Of a stretch of DNA of 29,210 bases, positions 1 through 7,940 are shown in pieces. How positions within the stretch are numbered: position 1 is the first letter of the stretch; the number at the start of each line of letters is the position of its first letter. The stretch is taken from IMG/VR virus record IMGVR_UViG_3300042691_002006, positions 1-29,210 of that record. One strand, 5' to 3'. The notes beneath the pieces were generated by a model that searched no databases, was not told the DNA's origin, and worked only from the letters and a program-made list of their open reading frames with translations. The stretch is from a virus. The position numbers were made by a program, and so were the translations under genes.

Positions 1-833
1 ATAGCGGGTACTTTTATGAATCCTTCCACTCCAAGCGGGAGTTTTGGAAGAATAAGATTGTGGACGCTAGGACGGTAGAAGGTACGGACAAAGCCGTGTA
101 TCAGCAGATCATTGACGAATATGGCGCGGATTCTGCCCAGGCGCACGTTGAGGTGTTTGGAGAATTTCCAAGCGCAAGTGACGATCAGTTTATTGGCGCT
201 GATATTGTCGATGAAGCCATGAATCGAGACAAGTACAAAGACCTATCCGCGCCCATCATATTGGGTGTTGATCCTGCACGGTTTGGGGCGGACTCGACTG
301 TAATTGCCGTGCGCCAAGGGCGTGACATTATTGCGATCAAGCGCTACAAAGGCGACGATACGATGGAAACGGTGGGGCGCATCATTGAGTGCATGGAAGA
401 ATATAAGCCGGTGTTGGTCAATATTGACGAAGGCGGGCTAGGCGCTGGTGTGGTGGATCGCTTAAAAGAACAGCGCTACAAGGTCAAAGGCGTGAACTTC
501 GCCAATAAGTCCAAGAACATGATGATGTATGGCAACAAACGGGCGGAGATGTGGGGCGACATGAGGGAATGGCTGCGCAGTGCCAGCATACCCAAGGACA
601 GAACGCTCAAGACCGACCTGATCTCACCGCTAATGAAGCCCGACAGTAAGGGCGCGATCTACTTGGAAGGCAAGAAGGAGATGAAGGCAAGAGGACTAGC
701 GTCGCCAGACGCAGCAGACGCTATCGCGCTGACGTTTGCGTTTCCTGTTGCAAACCGCGAATATAAAGGTACAATCCGCAAATCGACGTATCAATCACAG
801 GGCGCTGCCCTCAACTCATGGATGGGATCGTAA
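1..833 (+). CDS. Terminase large subunit, C-terminal part (partial at left edge)
   Basis: This is the nuclease half of the large terminase, the motor that cuts concatemeric phage DNA and pumps it into the prohead. The reading frame is open from base 3, so the GTG at 60 is internal and the ATPase domain lies outside the window. Visible motifs fit the RNase H-like nuclease of the family: GVDPARFGADS with the metal-binding Asp at 270-272, a second acidic site IDEGG (Asp at 426-428), and the late motif SPDAADAIAL with Asp codons at 708-710 and 717-719. The upstream stretch SGYFYESFHS followed by a Trp-rich segment is typical of the linker before the nuclease domain. The stop TAA overlaps the ATG of the next gene by one base, suggesting coupled translation. 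Its position ahead of the portal gene is the standard packaging-gene order. Confidence 0.93.
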   Translation, partial: SGYFYESFHSKREFWKNKIVDARTVEGTDKAVYQQIIDEYGADSAQAHVEVFGEFPSASDDQFIGADIVDEAMNRDKYKDLSAPIILGVDPARFGADSTVIAVRQGRDIIAIKRYKGDDTMETVGRIIECMEEYKPVLVNIDEGGLGAGVVDRLKEQRYKVKGVNFANKSKNMMMYGNKRAEMWGDMREWLRSASIPKDRTLKTDLISPLMKPDSKGAIYLEGKKEMKARGLASPDAADAIALTFAFPVANREYKGTIRKSTYQSQGAALNSWMGS

Positions 834-1120
834 TGGCTACGAAGAAACATGACAAACCCATAGCTCGTACAACCACGGGTAAAGGCGCGAACTACAAACC
901 CACCGAAAAAGGTGCGGGTATGACTGCCAAAGGAAGGGCTGAGTACAATGCAAAAAATAATGCAAATCTTAAGGCGCCTGCGCCAAATCCTAAGACTAAA
1001 GCCGACGCTGGCCGCAAATCCAGCTTCTGCGCCCGAATGTCAGGTGTCGTCGCCCACGCCAAAGGCGACGCCCCGCGCGCGAAAGCCGCGCTCAAAAGTT
1101 GGAATTGCGGTAAAAAATAA
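833..1120 (+). CDS. Small basic phage protein with RKSSFCARMSG motif
   Basis: This 95-residue, Lys/Ala-rich protein has no assigned function that I know. The C-terminal half carries the motif GRKSSFCARMSG followed by a helix-like tail ending in ALKSWNC. I recall this signature from small phage proteins near terminase and portal genes (DUF6321-like; the name is from memory). The reading frame also has an ATG at 818, but the ATG at 833 is preferred because it overlaps the terminase stop as TAATG. The high positive charge would suit a nucleic-acid-binding or packaged protein, which is inference only. It heads a run of three small basic genes before the co-chaperonin. Confidence 0.75.
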   Translation: MATKKHDKPIARTTTGKGANYKPTEKGAGMTAKGRAEYNAKNNANLKAPAPNPKTKADAGRKSSFCARMSGVVAHAKGDAPRAKAALKSWNCGKK

Positions 1121-1130
1121 GGAGAAAACT

Positions 1131-1295
1131 GTGGCTACTAAACCTGGATTGTATGCAAATATTCATGCTAAACAAAAGCGCATTGCGGCTGGTAGTGGTG
1201 AGAGGATGCGTAAAGTTGGCGCTAAGGGCGCGCCTACTGCGAAGGACTTTAAAGAATCAGCTAAAACGGCTAAACCCGCTAAGAAAGGCAAATGA
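1131..1295 (+). CDS. Small basic phage protein (KGAPTAKDF type)
   Basis: This is a 54-residue, very basic protein beginning VATKPGLYANIHAKQKRIAAG and containing GERMRKVGAKGAPTAKDFK. The same wording recurs in short conserved phage proteins next to portal genes. The open frame extends back to 948, but that part overlaps the previous gene out of frame. The GTG at 1131 is chosen because AAGGAG lies a few bases upstream at 1119-1124 and the conserved part starts there. Its stop at 1293-1295 overlaps the start of the next gene. No function is known to me; the charge suggests DNA or RNA contact. Confidence 0.72.
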   Translation: MATKPGLYANIHAKQKRIAAGSGERMRKVGAKGAPTAKDFKESAKTAKPAKKGK

Positions 1296-1438
1296 TGCCA
1301 CTCAAGAAAAGCACAAGCAAAGAAGCCTTCCGTCAGAACATCAAAGCTGAGGTCAAAAGTGGCAAGCCCGTCAAGCAGGCAGTGGCAATTGCGTATTCGG
1401 TAAAGCGTGAAGCAGCTAAAGGTAAAAGTAAAAAATGA
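1292..1438 (+). CDS. Short phage protein with KQAVAIAYS motif
   Basis: This is a 48-residue protein, MMPLKKSTSKEAFRQNIKAE then VKSGKPVKQAVAIAYSVKRE and a Lys-rich tail. The pattern 'PLKK(G/S)xSKxxxxxNIKxE...GKPxKQAVAIA' is a widespread signature of tiny phage proteins beside terminase and portal genes. The ATG at 1292 overlaps the preceding stop; the ATG at 1295 is an equally possible start. The stop TGA (1436-1438) forms an ATGA overlap with the co-chaperonin start at 1435, so the whole 833-1713 set is probably one translationally coupled series. Function unknown. Confidence 0.78.
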   Translation: MMPLKKSTSKEAFRQNIKAEVKSGKPVKQAVAIAYSVKREAAKGKSKK

Positions 1439-1713
1439 GTTTAAAGCCGTTAAGTAATTGCGTGTTAATTCGTCAAGATATAGAAAAGTTGTCGGATTTA
1501 ATAGTTTTACCCCAAAACAAACTTTTTAGCGGTATCATTGTGGCAATTGGTGAAGGTAAGAAAAGTCCTAAAGGGCATACCGAACCTATGAACGTCAAAG
1601 AAGGTGACCATGTGCTATTTGGTGAGTATTCCGGGCAAAAGGTTACTATTGACGGCGAAGAATTGTTGATGATGCGCGAACCTGATGTGATTGGAATACT
1701 AAATGGCGTATGA
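1435..1713 (+). CDS. GroES-like (Cpn10) co-chaperonin
   Basis: This 92-residue protein matches the length and layout of GroES/Cpn10. The N-terminus MSLKPLSNCVLIRQ corresponds to the GroES strand with 'RPLxDRVxV'. A mobile-loop segment at about residues 16-28 contains I23-V24-L25, the tripeptide that in GroES contacts GroEL. The core follows: SGIIVAIGEGKKSPKG, then VKEGDHVLFGEYSGQKVTIDGEELLMMREPDVIGIL, which is the 'VGDxVxFxxYxGxxxxxDGEEyLimrExDIlaIi' pattern. By family knowledge it would cap the host GroEL ring and help fold phage proteins, as T4 gp31 does for its coat protein. The usual Gly-Gly before IVL is missing. It overlaps the previous gene by ATGA and the portal by 11 bases, so it is made with the early head proteins. 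Confidence 0.9.
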   Translation: MSLKPLSNCVLIRQDIEKLSDLIVLPQNKLFSGIIVAIGEGKKSPKGHTEPMNVKEGDHVLFGEYSGQKVTIDGEELLMMREPDVIGILNGV

Positions 1714-3943
1714 CCAAACCTCGATGAATATCGTCGGCAAAGTAGCCGAAATAGGTAGCAACCCTACTAATACCCCAAATGAGCAATCAGATGTTTTAGC
1801 TACTATGCGCCATCGCTTTCAGATGGCAATGTCTGCATATTCTGAGTCGCGCGAAGATGAGTTAGATGATTTACGGTTTATGGCTGGTTCGCCAGACAAC
1901 CAATGGCAATGGCCTGCTGACGTATTGGCTACCCGCGGCTCTGTCCAAGGGCAAACCATCAACGCGCGCCCATGCCTGACCATCAACAAACTGCCGCAGC
2001 ACGTCAAACAGGTCACCAACGAACAGCGTCAGAATCGCCCATCTGGTAAGGTAATCCCTGCCGATGACAAGGGCGACATTGAGGTAGCAGAGATTTTTGA
2101 AGGTATGGTTCGCCATATCGAGTATATGTCTGACGCCGATGTGGTGTATGACACCGCCTGCGAGAACCAAGTAACGTACGGTGAAGGCTATTTCCGCATT
2201 TTGACCGAGTTTTGTAACGATGACTCGTTCGATCAAGACATCCGCTTAGGCCGTATCCGCAACGCTTTTTCAGTCTACATGGATCCAATGATCCAAGACC
2301 CTGCTGGCTGCGATGCCGAGTGGTGTTTTATCAGCCAAGACATTGAAAAAGACGAATACGAGCGCCAGTTCCCGAACGCCGCGCCCATCACAACGATTAT
2401 GTCCCAAGGCGTAGGCGATTCGTCCCTATCCCAATGGATTGACGAGAACACCATTCGGATTGTTGAGTATTTTTACTACAAACATATCCCAACAAAGCTA
2501 AATCTGTACCCAGGCAACCAGTCGTTTTACAACGGCAGCCTTGAAGATAAAAACATGAAAGAAATGGGCTTAAAACCCATTAAATCCCGCACCGTAGACG
2601 TCAAAAAAGTCATGTGGATAAAGTCCAACGGCTTTGAAGTGCTTGAAGAACAGGAATGGGCGGGTAAATGGATTCCCGTGATCCGTGTAATTGGCAACGA
2701 ATTTGAGGTAGATGGCCGTATCTATGTGTCTGGTTTGGTTAGAAACGCTAAAGATGCACAGCGTATGTACAACTACTGGGTATCCCAAGAGGCAGAAATG
2801 CTTGCATTGGCTCCAAAAGCACCGTTTATCGGTTACGGCGGTCAATTTGAGGGCTACGAACAACAATGGAAAACCGCTAACACGACCAATTGGCCGTATT
2901 TAGAGGTTAATCCCGACGTAACTGATGGAATGGGCGCAACTCTGCCACTTCCACAACGCGCCCCACCTCCTTTGGCACAAACTGGACTTATCCAAGCCAA
3001 AATGGGCGCGTCTGATGATATCAAGTCCACCACTGGACAGTATGACTCGAGCTTAGGTGCCACAAGCAACGAACGCTCGGGGAAAGCTATTCTTGCCCGC
3101 GAACGCCAAGGCGATGTGGGTACATTCCACTACGGCGACAACCTAACTAAAGCGATTCGCTATGCAACGCGGCAGTTAATTGACCTTATTCCTAAGATTT
3201 ACGACACCGAGCGCATTGCTCGCATCGTAGGTGTTGATGGTGAAGTGTCAATGGTTAAGCTAAACCCCGACCAGCCCGAAGCAGTCAAGAAAATCGTTGA
3301 CCAAACAGGCATTGTGATCGAAAAAGTCTACAACCCAAGCGTCGGTATCTATGATGTTGTGGCTACTACAGGCCCAGGCTACATGACTAAGCGCCAAGAA
3401 GCCCTTGAAGCTATGGCACAGATTCTTCAGGGTAATCCCGAACTTTGGAAAGTGGCTGGCGATCTGTTTGTTAAGAACATGGACTGGCCTGGCGCCCAAG
3501 AGATGTCTAAACGCTTGGCTAAGACGATTGATCCTAAGCTCATTTCCGATACAGACGAAGATCCAGCACTACAAGCTGCACAGCAACAAATGCAAGCGAT
3601 GGCGCAAGAGATGGAAGGCATGGCTCAAATGCTTGAAAACGTCAATAAATCAATGGAAGCACAAGATTTAGAGCGCAAGAACTTTGAGGCTGATATTAAG
3701 GCATACCAGGCTGAAACCCAGCGAATTAGCGCCGTTCAAGCTGGCATGACCCCAGAACAGATCCAAGATATTGTCATGGGTACTATTGCAGCCGCTTTAG
3801 ATACAGGCGATTTGGTTAGCGGCGAATTACAGCGTGAACCAATGGAAATGCCCGAAATGGCCCCTGAAATGATGCCACCTGAACAACAGATGGCTCCCGA
3901 AATGATGCCACCTGAGCAACCTGTACCCCCACAAGGAATGTAA
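1703..3943 (+). CDS. Portal protein, P22-like
   Basis: This 746-residue protein is the portal, the dodecameric ring at the capsid vertex through which DNA enters and leaves. Its length is close to P22 gp1 (about 725). Family-like segments include LDDLRFMAGSPDNQW near residue 55, ARPCLTINKLPQHVKQVTNEQRQNRP around 90-115, the YGEGYFRI and DAEWCFISQDI region, and SNERSGKAILARERQGD around 450. The region after about 620 is Gln/Met/Glu-rich and helical. The last 35 residues contain two copies of APEMMPPEQ in a Met/Pro-rich tail. It lies directly after the co-chaperonin and before the head genes, as expected for a portal. The stop is two bases from the next ATG. Confidence 0.92.
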   Translation: MAYDQTSMNIVGKVAEIGSNPTNTPNEQSDVLATMRHRFQMAMSAYSESREDELDDLRFMAGSPDNQWQWPADVLATRGSVQGQTINARPCLTINKLPQHVKQVTNEQRQNRPSGKVIPADDKGDIEVAEIFEGMVRHIEYMSDADVVYDTACENQVTYGEGYFRILTEFCNDDSFDQDIRLGRIRNAFSVYMDPMIQDPAGCDAEWCFISQDIEKDEYERQFPNAAPITTIMSQGVGDSSLSQWIDENTIRIVEYFYYKHIPTKLNLYPGNQSFYNGSLEDKNMKEMGLKPIKSRTVDVKKVMWIKSNGFEVLEEQEWAGKWIPVIRVIGNEFEVDGRIYVSGLVRNAKDAQRMYNYWVSQEAEMLALAPKAPFIGYGGQFEGYEQQWKTANTTNWPYLEVNPDVTDGMGATLPLPQRAPPPLAQTGLIQAKMGASDDIKSTTGQYDSSLGATSNERSGKAILARERQGDVGTFHYGDNLTKAIRYATRQLIDLIPKIYDTERIARIVGVDGEVSMVKLNPDQPEAVKKIVDQTGIVIEKVYNPSVGIYDVVATTGPGYMTKRQEALEAMAQILQGNPELWKVAGDLFVKNMDWPGAQEMSKRLAKTIDPKLISDTDEDPALQAAQQQMQAMAQEMEGMAQMLENVNKSMEAQDLERKNFEADIKAYQAETQRISAVQAGMTPEQIQDIVMGTIAAALDTGDLVSGELQREPMEMPEMAPEMMPPEQQMAPEMMPPEQPVPPQGM

Positions 3944-3945
3944 TT

Positions 3946-4308
3946 ATGAGCTGCGAAAAATTTATTGGGATGTTGTTTTTAGCACGGGATGTCACCCATT
4001 CAGCGCACCTCAATACCCGTAGCTATGCCAAACATAAGGCGTTACAAAAGTTTTACGAGAACATTATCGACAGAGCAGACGCGTTTGCCGAGGCCTACCA
4101 AGGCCGAAAAGGGCTGATTGGCCCGATTGCGTTAGCGTCAGCCAAAAAGACCAATAACGTCCTTGAGTTTTTAGAAGATCAACTTGCCGAGTTAGAAATC
4201 ATGCGTTACGATGTGTGTGATAAATCAGACGCGCCGTTGCAGAACTTAATTGACGGTATTATTGAGCTGTACCTTTCAACCCTCTATAAGTTGAGGTTTT
4301 TAGCATGA
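3946..4308 (+). CDS. Small all-helical phage protein (DUF5856-like)
   Basis: This is a 120-residue, mostly helical protein of unknown function. The pattern FIGMLFLARDVTHSAHLNTRSYAKHKAL, then FYENIIDRADAFAEAYQG, resembles a phage family I recall as DUF5856, which has a four-helix, ferritin- or Dps-like appearance. His18, His21 and later acidic residues could form a metal site, but that is speculation. The ATG follows the portal stop by two bases, and its own stop overlaps the next start (ATGA at 4305). Placement inside the head operon suggests a structural or head-assembly role. Confidence 0.72.
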   Translation: MSCEKFIGMLFLARDVTHSAHLNTRSYAKHKALQKFYENIIDRADAFAEAYQGRKGLIGPIALASAKKTNNVLEFLEDQLAELEIMRYDVCDKSDAPLQNLIDGIIELYLSTLYKLRFLA

Positions 4309-5084
4309 ACCTATACGCATCGCAGACCCAATATGGTAAGAACGAAGATTTTACCCTTCAAGTAGCCCGCGGATTAGTGCCAGGTCATAGCGTTATTACT
4401 GTTTTTGGTTATAATGCTGACGTTGACATCGGCGAAGAAACTGTGTGGCCTGACGGCGGCACAATCCCCCACCCAACCGCTGCGTCTGTTTTGAAAATTA
4501 GTTCGTCAAGCGCAAGTGATACATCTGCTGGTACTGGCGCACGTACAGTATTTATTGAAGGCGTAGACGGAAACTACAACGTTGTCAGTGAGACTGTAAT
4601 ACTAGCTGGTCAAACCGCAGTCGACACAATCAATTCTTACTTATATGTAAATTCGTTTTATGTGGCTACAGTAGGTTCTGGCGGCGAAAACGCTGGCAAT
4701 ATCAATGCAGGCACCGGAACCGTTACATCAGGTGTTCCTGCCGTGTTGTACGACATCATCGCCGCGGGCTATAACAACCGCACCACTGGACACTATTGTG
4801 TGCCCGCGGGCTACACCGGCTACATGGTCGAAGGTTTATTTTCCGCTGGTCAAGCGTCTGGATCAACTGCGGTCACTGGCTTTTTGAAACAGCACGGCCC
4901 TGACGGGATTCTTCGTGTTGGCGCCGTGGCAACAGTTAACAATAGTTCGGCTGTGTTTATGTTCCAATTCCCTTACGCAATCCCAGAAAAAAACTGCGTT
5001 GGCGCTACAGCAATTGGATCAGCAAACAACAATGCGGTAAGTTCATACTTTAATATTATTTTGATTAAAAATTATCAAGGCTAA
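4305..5084 (+). CDS. Putative virion protein, beta-rich
   Basis: This 259-residue Gly/Ser/Thr/Asn-rich protein looks like a beta-structured virion component. The N-terminal part includes DFTLQVARGLVPGHSVITVF and GYNADVDIGEETVWPDGGTI, followed by SASDTSAGTGARTVFIEGVDG and NYNVVSETVILAGQTAVDT. That arrangement is common in phage structural proteins encoded between portal and coat genes. No transmembrane segment or catalytic motif is visible. It is coupled to the previous gene by ATGA and followed two bases later by a small companion gene. A capsid-decoration or head-fibre role is possible but is inferred only from position and composition. Confidence 0.65.
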   Translation: MNLYASQTQYGKNEDFTLQVARGLVPGHSVITVFGYNADVDIGEETVWPDGGTIPHPTAASVLKISSSSASDTSAGTGARTVFIEGVDGNYNVVSETVILAGQTAVDTINSYLYVNSFYVATVGSGGENAGNINAGTGTVTSGVPAVLYDIIAAGYNNRTTGHYCVPAGYTGYMVEGLFSAGQASGSTAVTGFLKQHGPDGILRVGAVATVNNSSAVFMFQFPYAIPEKNCVGATAIGSANNNAVSSYFNIILIKNYQG

Positions 5085-5086
5085 TT

Positions 5087-5353
5087 ATGGCAAACTACAC
5101 ATATTCAGACGCAACCGTACAGGTAAAAGTCGGTGCAGGTAAACTTTACGGCATTTTTGTATCGACATCTTCTAGCGGCACTTTGACTGTTTATGACAGC
5201 CCTGCTAAAAGCGCTAGCGACCCAAAAATTGCAAACACCATTACAGTATCAGCAGGCACACAATATTTAAGTTTCCCTGCAGGCGTCTTTTTTAATAAAG
5301 GCTTGTATATTGTGCTTGCAAACACAGCTACTTTTACAGTAGTCTACGATTAA
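5087..5353 (+). CDS. Small beta-rich putative virion protein
   Basis: This is an 88-residue protein, MANYTYSDATVQVKVGAGKL onward, predicted from its alternating pattern to be almost all beta strand (for example GTLTVYDSPAKSASDPKIANTITVSAG, then LYIVLANTATFTVVYD). Small proteins of this kind, ending in a 'TFTVVYD' strand, occur in phage head regions and may be decoration proteins. It starts two bases after the previous stop and probably shares its transcript. I do not recognise a specific family. Confidence 0.62.
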   Translation: MANYTYSDATVQVKVGAGKLYGIFVSTSSSGTLTVYDSPAKSASDPKIANTITVSAGTQYLSFPAGVFFNKGLYIVLANTATFTVVYD

Positions 5354-5408
5354 TCAATTTTTAAATCGTACTGGCGCGATACACCAGGGTTTCTAAGGAA
5401 ACATCGAA

Positions 5409-6194
5409 ATGGACGAAAGTCAAGAAGTAGTACCAGCGGAAGTATCCGCGCCAGAGCAGGTGGCAACGGCTGCACCTGAACCTGAAGTAACAGCGCCGGA
5501 AGCAGTAGAACCAGCAGCAGAAGCACCTAAGACCTTCTCACAAGAAGAACTTGATGCCGCTATTGGTAAACGACTTGCTAGAGAACAACGTAAGTGGGAA
5601 AGAGAGCAGGCAGCTAAAGCCGCTGAAAAGCAGCTTAAAACTCCAGTAGAAATCCCGCCGATTGAGCAGTTTGCTTCACCAGACGAATATGCTGAAGTTT
5701 TGGCAGAACGTAAGGCAGAAGAATTGCTTGCTAGGCGTGAACAAGCTAGGGTGCAGTCCGAAACTCTTGAGGCATTTCACGACAGAGAAGAAGAAGCTCG
5801 GAATAAGTACGATGACTTTGAACAAGTAGCGTATAACCCCAAGCTCCCAATCACTAACGAGATGGCTCAAACGATTCAGTCTTCCGAGGTTGGCCCCGAC
5901 ATAGCTTATTACTTAGGGTCTAATCCAAAAGAAGCAGAACGTATTTCTCGTTTATCGCCGCTTTCGCAAGCCAAAGAATTAGGGAAAATTGAGGCTAAAT
6001 TAGCTGATAACCCAGTAGTAAAAAAGACTTCGAGCGCCCCAGCACCAATTGCTCCGATTACGGCAAGATCCTCTGGATCGCCTGCAACAGACACGACCGA
6101 CCCTCGTTCGATTAAATCGATGAGTACGTCAGAGTGGATTGAAGCAGAACGCCAACGTCAGATCAAGAAGTGGGAAGCGCAGAGAAACCGCTAA
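5409..6194 (+). CDS. Head scaffolding protein
   Basis: This 261-residue, highly charged protein sits immediately before the coat gene, where the scaffold is expected. It would assemble with coat subunits in the prohead and leave before packaging. Residues 1-45 are Pro/Ala/Glu-rich and probably disordered. Residues about 46-125 are charged helix (EELDAAIGKRLAREQRKWER onward). The C-terminus (about 235-261, SEWIEAERQRQIKKWEAQRN) is a basic helical segment like the coat-binding end of P22-type scaffolds. The start ATG follows TAAGGAAA. Length compares with about 303 in P22 gp8. Identity rests on position, composition and the basic tail rather than a strong motif. Confidence 0.82.
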   Translation: MDESQEVVPAEVSAPEQVATAAPEPEVTAPEAVEPAAEAPKTFSQEELDAAIGKRLAREQRKWEREQAAKAAEKQLKTPVEIPPIEQFASPDEYAEVLAERKAEELLARREQARVQSETLEAFHDREEEARNKYDDFEQVAYNPKLPITNEMAQTIQSSEVGPDIAYYLGSNPKEAERISRLSPLSQAKELGKIEAKLADNPVVKKTSSAPAPIAPITARSSGSPATDTTDPRSIKSMSTSEWIEAERQRQIKKWEAQRNR

Positions 6195-6220
6195 CTATTT
6201 TTTTTAATTAGGACTTTATT

Positions 6221-7435
6221 ATGTCAAATTCGATCTTAACCATCGACATGATTACAAGAAAAGCTCTCGAAATCCTCGAGAACAACCTTGTACTCACACG
6301 TAACGTAAACCGCCAGTATGACGATTCTTTCGCTGTTGAAGGCGCAAAAATCGGTTCTACTCTCCGTATCCGCTTACCAGACCGCGCTTTGGTAACTGAC
6401 GGTGCCGCCCTGCAAGTTCAGGACGACAACGAGCAGTTCACAACTTTGTCTGTTGCTAGTCAAAAGCACATTGGTGTTAACTTCACCTCTGCTGAATTGA
6501 CAATGCAGTTAGATGACTTCGCAGAGCGTGTTCTAAAACCACGTATTTCGCAGTTGGCTTCTTCTATTGATGCAGACGTAGCAAACAGCTACAAAGCAAT
6601 CTATAGCTCAGTTGGTACCCCTGGCACAACTCCTTCTACTTCTTTGGTGCTGTTACAAGCTCAACAGAAGCTGAACGAAAACGCTGCTGTTATGTCCCCA
6701 CGTTACGCTACTGTTAACCCAGCAGCCAACGCAGGTCTAGTTGAAGGCATGAAAGGTCTGTTTAATCCTACAGACACAATCAGCCGTCAATTCAAGAATG
6801 GCATGATGGGCATGGGCGTATTGGGCTTCGACGAAGTTAACATGAGCCAGTCTATCAAGCAACACACAACTGGTACACGTTCTACAAGCGATACTATCCT
6901 TGTAAACGGTACTGTAACAACTGAAGGCCAAACAACTATCAGTATTGATGGTGGTACTGGTTCTGCAACTGTTACCGTTGGCGATGTATTTACCATTGCT
7001 AACGTGTTTGCTGTTAACCCACAAACCCGCGAGTCAACAGGTAGCTTGCAACAGTTCACTGTAACTGCTGCTAACACTGCTTCTGGTGGTGCTTGGACTA
7101 ACATCGCTATTTCACCAGCTATGTTTACCTCAGCTAACGCTTTGGCAACTATCAATGCGTTCCCACAAGACGGCGCAGCGGTAACTTTCTTAGGCGCAGC
7201 TTCTACCCAGTACGCTCAAAACTTGGTTTACCACAAAGATGCGATCACTTTTGCGACCGCTGACTTGTTGTTGCCACAAGGTGTTGACATGGCGTCCCGC
7301 CAGGTTCACAACGGTATCTCTATGCGTGTTGTACGTCAGTACGACATCAATAACGACCGTTTACCTTGCCGTATTGACGTTCTGTACGGTTACAGCACAA
7401 TTCGTCCACAAATGGCTTGCCGTATCTGGGGCTAA
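6221..7435 (+). CDS. Major capsid (coat) protein, P22 gp5-like
   Basis: This 404-residue protein is the HK97-fold major coat protein of the P22 type. The N-terminus, SNSILTIDMITRKALEILEN and then NVNRQYDDSFAVEGAKIGST, followed by LRIRLPDRALVTDGAALQVQ and SQKHIGVNFTSAELTMQLDD, is characteristic of that family. Residues about 225-330 (TVTVGDVFTIANVFAVNPQT and surrounding) correspond to the inserted I-domain of P22 gp5. Length is slightly below P22 (430). The ATG follows TTAGGA about 10 bases upstream. A strong terminator lies just after the stop, consistent with a discrete high-level transcript ending. Codon use appears more biased to common codons than in its neighbours, as expected for an abundant protein. 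Confidence 0.93.
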   Translation: MSNSILTIDMITRKALEILENNLVLTRNVNRQYDDSFAVEGAKIGSTLRIRLPDRALVTDGAALQVQDDNEQFTTLSVASQKHIGVNFTSAELTMQLDDFAERVLKPRISQLASSIDADVANSYKAIYSSVGTPGTTPSTSLVLLQAQQKLNENAAVMSPRYATVNPAANAGLVEGMKGLFNPTDTISRQFKNGMMGMGVLGFDEVNMSQSIKQHTTGTRSTSDTILVNGTVTTEGQTTISIDGGTGSATVTVGDVFTIANVFAVNPQTRESTGSLQQFTVTAANTASGGAWTNIAISPAMFTSANALATINAFPQDGAAVTFLGAASTQYAQNLVYHKDAITFATADLLLPQGVDMASRQVHNGISMRVVRQYDINNDRLPCRIDVLYGYSTIRPQMACRIWG

Positions 7436-7443
7436 AACTAAAT

Positions 7444-7468
7444 GCTCCCGCGCAAGCGGGGGCTTTTT
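7444..7468 (+). terminator. Rho-independent terminator after coat gene
   Basis: GCTCCCGC (7444-7451) pairs with GCGGGGGC (7456-7463) around a GCAA tetraloop, with one G-T pair, followed by five T at 7464-7468. The GNRA loop, eight-pair GC-rich stem and T-run make this a clear intrinsic terminator nine bases after the coat stop. Confidence 0.9.
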
Positions 7469-7495
7469 AAATCAATTTTTTAAAGGAATTTCATC

Positions 7496-7894
7496 ATGGC
7501 TCTCCCAAATGGTGCAGGTGGTTATCAAGTTAATGACGGTAACGTCGGTGAGGCACTGCTGTTTGTACAAGGCGCTCCAACAAGTTTGACCGCTGGCGCA
7601 ACTGCAACGGCTGCTCAATTAGCAAATGGCTTGTTTGTATTTAACGGTACTGCTGGCAATTTAGTTCTGCCAACCGTAGCTTTGCTTGAAGCTGATATTT
7701 CTAGCGCAACTAAAGTAGACGCTGCGTTTGACTTTATCGTCATCAACGCTGATGCTTCAACTGACGACGTTACGTTGACTGTTGGCACAGGCTGGACAAT
7801 TGTTGGCAATGCAGTTGTAACTGAAGCTACTTCAGCTCAGTTCCGCGCCCGTAAAACCGGCGAAGGTACTTGGACTTGCTATCGTATTGCTTAA
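7496..7894 (+). CDS. Small putative virion protein between two terminators
   Basis: This 132-residue protein starts MALPNGAGGYQVNDGNVGEA and continues with an Ala/Thr/Val-rich beta pattern (NGLFVFNGTAGNLVLPTV, then VDDVTL-like and GTGWTIVGNAVVTEATSAQF), ending WTCYRIA. I recognise the general style of beta-rich capsid-associated proteins encoded after phage coat genes, but no named family. AAAGGA lies upstream of the ATG. The gene sits alone between two strong intrinsic terminators, so its level is probably set by readthrough or its own promoter. A decoration or head-fibre role is inference. Confidence 0.68.
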   Translation: MALPNGAGGYQVNDGNVGEALLFVQGAPTSLTAGATATAAQLANGLFVFNGTAGNLVLPTVALLEADISSATKVDAAFDFIVINADASTDDVTLTVGTGWTIVGNAVVTEATSAQFRARKTGEGTWTCYRIA

Positions 7895-7902
7895 TGTAAC
7901 GC

Positions 7903-7929
7903 CCCGCCCTTCGGGGCGGGTTTCTTTTT
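7903..7929 (+). terminator. Rho-independent terminator with TTCG loop
   Basis: CCCGCCC (7903-7909) pairs perfectly with GGGCGGG (7914-7920) around a TTCG tetraloop, followed by TTTCTTTTT to 7929. The very stable UUCG hairpin plus T-run is a textbook intrinsic terminator. Confidence 0.92.
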
Positions 7930-7940
7930 AAGGAAAAATT

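Noticed and set aside
948-1130. Long upstream extension of the small basic gene ending at 1295.
   Set aside because: It overlaps the conserved 833-1120 gene out of frame; GTG at 1131 has a good ribosome-binding site and starts the conserved part.
5373-5392. CTGG...CCAG inverted repeat before the scaffold gene.
   Set aside because: Only four base pairs and no T-run; too weak to call as a terminator or operator.
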